Both the position numbers and the translations under genes were made by a program. From positions 74,233,345 to 74,297,344 of the forward strand of contig CM075857.1 in NCBI GenBank assembly GCA_037975125.1: 64,000 bases of DNA. The letters are read 5' to 3'. The notes below the pieces were generated by a model. The model was not told the DNA's origin. It ran no database searches and saw nothing but the letters and a program-made list of their open reading frames with translations. The DNA comes from Latrodectus hesperus (taxonomy: Eukaryota > Arthropoda > Arachnida > Araneae > Theridiidae). This document shows, one piece after another, positions 60,079 to 64,000 of this stretch (positions are counted from its first letter, which is position 1; each line of letters begins with the position of its first letter).

Positions 60079-60846
60079 GGATTTATTAAAGGTTTGATTA
60101 AGGGTAATTTTACATTTCCTTAATAATATAGCATAAACTTATTTAATATTCCTACTTGAAAAATGCAGAAGTGCTTATTTTGTTTTACATTTATGTCACC
60201 TTAAATGAACTTTGACTTTCCACATTACAGAGCTTATGAATATAATCCAGATACATTATTTTTATCATTTGTACCAACTTTTCACTTAATCAAAAAACAT
60301 AAAAACATATTTTCTTAGCAATTTATCTAACAACATTTATGTTGGACATTAACCTTAACCGCTCCCAGAATGGTGTAAAGTACTTCATATTTGTAACTAC
60401 TTGGTGAGATACATATATTTTAGCTTATTTCCATAATGTACTGAGTGAACTTTGAATTGCATGTATGACTTCTATTTAATAAAGAATAATAAATTAATGA
60501 AACGTATTTAGTATTCAAACTTTTATTAATTTTAGTATTGCTTTAAATCAGAATGATATTTCTATAAATTACTCTGAAATATTGAAAATAACTATCAAAT
60601 ACCTGAAAATATATTTATCAGTAATTTTTAATTATTAGTTCTATTGATTATTTTTATTTTATTTAAACACACACAATCGTACCATCATCCTTAACAATAT
60701 AAACATGAATACATAGCAATTTTGTATCAATTAATTATACTCAATATGTAAAAATTGAATAAAATATGTTTTCAATTATTTATAATATCAATAGAATATT
60801 TTGCATTAAATAATTAAAATTGTTTATAATTTCAACGCAGCAGTAA

Positions 60847-60909
60847 TATGTATTTAAAGAGAATATTTAATTATATGAAAATTAAATATTCTCTTTATAT
60901 AAATACATA
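60847..60909. repeat. Inverted repeat, 17-bp perfect core
   Basis: AAAGAGAATATTTAATT and its complement around a 7-base loop. Outer TATGTATTTA and TAAATACATA extend the stem with a small bulge. Confidence 0.88.
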
Positions 60910-60932
60910 ATAATTAAGTGAAAACTAGAATT

Positions 60933-61077
60933 TTATTTAGTAGTCGATATATAAACTTTTATTTTACTGGCAATAGTTTTTTCAAAAGCTTCCGCAAGCG
61001 TTTGAGAAATTTCTTTAATAATTTGACTTCTTTTGTTTTCATCAAAATAAAGACTGTCTTTAGAGTTCCAAATATAT
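60933..61077 (-). CDS. Candidate terminal exon of an unidentified gene
   Basis: The minus-strand frame from an acceptor-like ...ATTCCCGAG at 61078 reads 47 residues (YIWNSKDSLYFDENKRSQII, then LAEAFEKTIASKIKVYISTT and Lys) to a stop at 60933-60935. The amphipathic helix-like composition and ordinary codon use contrast with the AT-driven frames around it. The frame stays open for several codons upstream of the acceptor (LHRFPR). I do not recognise the protein. No upstream exon was identified, and a transposon fragment is possible. Confidence 0.35.
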
Positions 61078-62121
61078 CTCGGGAATCGATGTAATGTAAA
61101 TAAAAATTAATGTACAATTAAAGAGGACAAAATTTAAGCAACAAAAATAAATAATTGTTGCTAATATTTGTTATTAATTATTATTTGCTATTTTTAATAA
61201 TTATATTTTTAAGTAATTATAATTACCCCTATAAAGATTTATAATAAATTATTCAAAAGGAAATCTTAAATTTAATGAATTCTCCATTTTATAAGAAATA
61301 AAAATATTTTAGCACGAGATATAATAATTTAAAATTTGTTCATAGAAAAGCAGAAACTGAAATTAACTCTGTCGCGAGAGAGGTCGCCAGATATTTCGAA
61401 CCCGCTTGTATTCCAAAATCGCCATGTGCTGTACCAATTTTCTGACATTAAGATTACATAAATGACATCAATTTAAAGGGAGTGTTTCGCGCGCAACGCT
61501 TAGTTTATCGCTCAAGACACTTCGCGCGCGATAATCGACGAATTTGCGGATTGCCATGCAGTGTGTTAACCCTGAACACTTCTTTTTCCAGTCATATGAA
61601 TTTTGTTTCGCTTTCTTTCTGGTTATTCTTTTCATAATTTTAAAGAAACTTTATTTGTGGCGAAGGAAATTTTACTCTTTTTTTAAAATAATTTTGGTTT
61701 TATTGCAGTTTATAGGGCATCCGGAAGTTAGTTCTTTCTTTGTCATTTGTTAAAATAGTAATGCATTAAAATGCACACATGTATTTTACTTGTAAATATC
61801 TTATTATTTATTTAATATTTAAATAATCGTAATGTTTGGCTTTTTATTAAATTTTCTCATTGCTCTTACCAATTTTTCTCTAAAAAAAGTAAATAATTTG
61901 TGTGACCTTAAGTGAAGTTTTATTATAGGTATTTAATTATTTCTTCCTAAGGTACTGAATTTGAATGGTATATTTTGTTATTTCATCAGAATTAACATAT
62001 GTATGTAAATTTAATAGAATTAACATGCTAATACATTTGTGCACTAATATTTTATCAAATTTTGTTTTTACTTATAGAAAATTTTGCAAAAATATACAAG
62101 GCAAAAATTGTTTCTTATATA
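61078..62121. other. AT-rich spacer with a CpG-containing patch
   Basis: Bases ~61365-61555 are rich in CpG (GTCGCGAGAGAGGTCGCC, TTTCGCGCGCAACG, TTCGCGCGCGATAATCGACG) within AT-rich DNA. This could be a promoter-associated patch or an unrecognised element. The frames at 61544-61753 and 61965-62201 are not supported. Confidence 0.4.
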
Positions 62122-64000
62122 CAATGATCTGTCTTTTTTCGCGGGTTAATGGGGATCAGAATTTTCTACGAAATCTGAAAAACCGTGAAGTAAGTTTTTA
62201 GGAATTTCCTAGGAATTTTCGTGTATGCGAGTACACGAATGTTTTAAATACGTAAACAGTATTTATATACCTTTAAGACAAAAATTTCAACAGTATACGT
62301 ATTTACTTAAACGTGTCAGTGCTAACTAATAAAGTTAATTACAAAATTTTACAATAACAAACATTAATAAACATTGCTTTCTGAGAGAGGCGAAGAGTCT
62401 TGTGTTAGTGGTGGAGGAGAGGCTCTCACTTCACTTGTAGAGCTTTGGGCTCACTCGGAGACTCTTCTGCTGGAGACGCTGACGGTAGAGCCGGGGACAT
62501 TACCATGCAGAGGAACATGGTGATGGGTAGTTGTTGTCTTTGTTTTTTTTTCTTTCCTGCAAAATTCCCCTGTACAAGGACATAACCCCGTCAACGTGAT
62601 TACTGACTGCTCGAACCATATTGTCGTCAATGTCTACTGCAAATTATGCATCGCTCTTACCATGTTGCACAATTGTTGCAGACCCTCCAGGGTAAGGATA
62701 TGTTATTCCGTTTCTTCGTCTTTCTCTTCGTTTTCTTCCTCACTTGCAGACTTGGTAATCTCAAGGGGGTCTTCATCAGTCAGTGGCAGTCGACAAGGGC
62801 GCTGGCTTCTTTTGTCTCTTTTGTCATGTCGACACATCCTTCATTCCTTATGCTGTGAGCAAGCCTCACCACATTCTCCACCGCTGAATGATGAAATTCT
62901 TCATGGGTGAAGCTTGGATTGTCGTGCACCACGTTCGGCCATAATTTCTCCCAGCTAGAATTTATAGTCTCTCTTCATGTCCTTTAATGTCTGCTGAATA
63001 TTAGATAAGCATGAAGCAATATCGTAACTGTGCCAGTATGCTTCCAAGGTAAATTTGTGATTGACATTGTCAACTTCCGAGATGAGACCCTCTATAAAGG
63101 AGCCAGTGTAGAGAGCCTTAAAGGCACGAATGGCACCATGATCTATCGGCTGAATTAGAGATACAGTGTTCGGGGGCAGAAACTCCATTAACACACCGTC
63201 ATGTTGCATGTCCATTGCATGACCTCCTGCACAATCCATCAAGAGAAGCACTTTTAAGGGGAGGCCTTTTTCAGCCAAATACAGCTTCACCTGGGGAATG
63301 AAGCAATGTAGGAACCATTCAAGGGTCAGGGCTTTCTTTATCCAGGTTTTGGAGTTATGCATCCAGAACACGGGTAACAGAGCCGTATTTTTGTTTTTTT
63401 AATTCCCGTGGATTTTTGGCTTTATAAATAATGCCTGCTTTAAGCATAAAACCCTGCAGCATTGCCAGCCATGATGACAGTTACTCGGTTTTGTGAGCCT
63501 TGAAGCCTGACCTCTTCACTTCGTCCTTGAAGAGGAATGTACGAGGAAGTAAGGCTTACTCCTCCAAAAAAGGCGTGCTTCATCCGTGTTGAAAACTTGT
63601 TCAGGGAGGTAGCCTCCCGTACTGATGAGGTAAGGAAACTCTTTCTCCAAATATCTATAAGCAGTATTTTTGTTAGCAGAGGAAGCCTCACCATACAGAA
63701 GCACGTTCCTGAGGCCGTATCTTTTTTTAAAAAAATTTTCAAAACAGCCTTCGCTGGCTAAAAGCCTGGTCCTCGAGGAGGTGAATCACTCTTGGCAGCG
63801 CTATTACTGACTTGAGGTTGGTTAGCACCTTCTTCAGCTTCTTTATTGTCATCATCAGGCTAGATTTGGTCGTAGAGAGCTTTGTCCTGATCATATTAGT
63901 GTTCAAACTGACTGTCTTCAATCAGTAATCTACAATGCCAGTGCAACTTCCATTTTCACAATACTGTTATTATGCGGAGTTACCACACATTTCACTTTTT
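62122..64000 (-). mobile_element. Second Tigger-like transposon, cut by window end
   Basis: One terminal repeat at 62122 after TA: CAATGATCTGTC, then TTTTTTCGCGGGTTAATGGG and AAAAACCGTGAAGTAAG, as in Tigger ends. Its 3' untranslated region and transposase C-terminus face this end. The 5' end lies outside the window. It is a different lineage from the Tigger at 43790. Confidence 0.85.
62590..63960 (-). pseudogene. Tigger transposase, frameshifted, 5' truncated
   Basis: Minus strand. A GFQPAKAVLKIFLKK-like end of the CENP-B DNA-binding domain is near 63730. LYGEASSANKNTAYRYLEKE and EQVFNTDEARLFW follow, with the first catalytic Asp at ~63585. Then come TFLFKDEVKRSGFKAH and RVTVIMAGNAAGF (~63440-63540). 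The long frame 62955-63371 has LLLMDCAGGHAMDMQHD (second Asp) and LIQPIDHGAIRAFKALY (third Asp). A charged C-terminal tail (EEENEEKDEET) runs to ~62590. All three acidic residues are present, but at least three frameshifts and stops separate the blocks. Confidence 0.87.

Noticed and set aside
62596..62910. Plus-strand Ser-rich open frames
   Set aside because: Antisense of the acidic C-terminal tail of the minus-strand Tigger transposase.

Overview
The window is AT-rich animal DNA dominated by mobile elements. The mix of elements (several Tc1/mariner lineages, Tigger/pogo, hAT, piggyBac, Gypsy, RNase H-bearing LINEs, tRNA-derived SINEs) and one intron-bearing gene point to an arthropod. The particular transposases and SINEs make a spider or other arachnid most likely, but that is inference from familiarity with the families, and I cannot name a species. 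There are no prokaryotic features, no CRISPR array and no intact tRNA or rRNA gene.

One host gene can be assembled on the minus strand. Four coding exons (38378-38509, 24966-25068, 23230-23425, 13180-15670) have matching splice phases and give 973 codons. The product carries a ubiquitin-interacting motif and about eleven tryptophan motifs of GW/WG/WD type. I do not recognise the family. Its 13.3-kb first intron holds a nested pile of elements. A second, weak gene candidate is a terminal exon at 60933-61077.

Layout: 1-7500 holds a Tc1 remnant, an internally deleted LINE, a mariner remnant, a second Tc1 and a LINE interrupted by a SINE. 7500-13180 is AT-rich with SINE copies. 13180-38514 is the host gene with a hAT, two Tc1 elements, three SINEs, and a nest in which an old Gypsy is split by a ZMYM-like hAT that is itself split by a piggyBac derivative. 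38700-43790 is AT-rich with SINEs. 43790-47094 is a Tigger carrying a THAP-encoding element. 47160-47445 is a minisatellite.

48850-56525 is a LINE split by a nearly complete Gypsy retrotransposon (49140-55823). This is the most striking item in the window. Its integrase precedes its reverse transcriptase, the order described for Gmr1-like Gypsy elements. Its capsid is SCAN-like, its primer site matches tRNA-Leu, and its two ORFs meet at a one-base UAAUG stop/start overlap. 57585-59560 is a LINE split by a Tc1. 62122 to the window end is a second Tigger on the minus strand.

The nesting gives relative ages: LINEs before Gypsy and Tc1; old Gypsy before hAT before piggyBac; Tigger before the THAP element.
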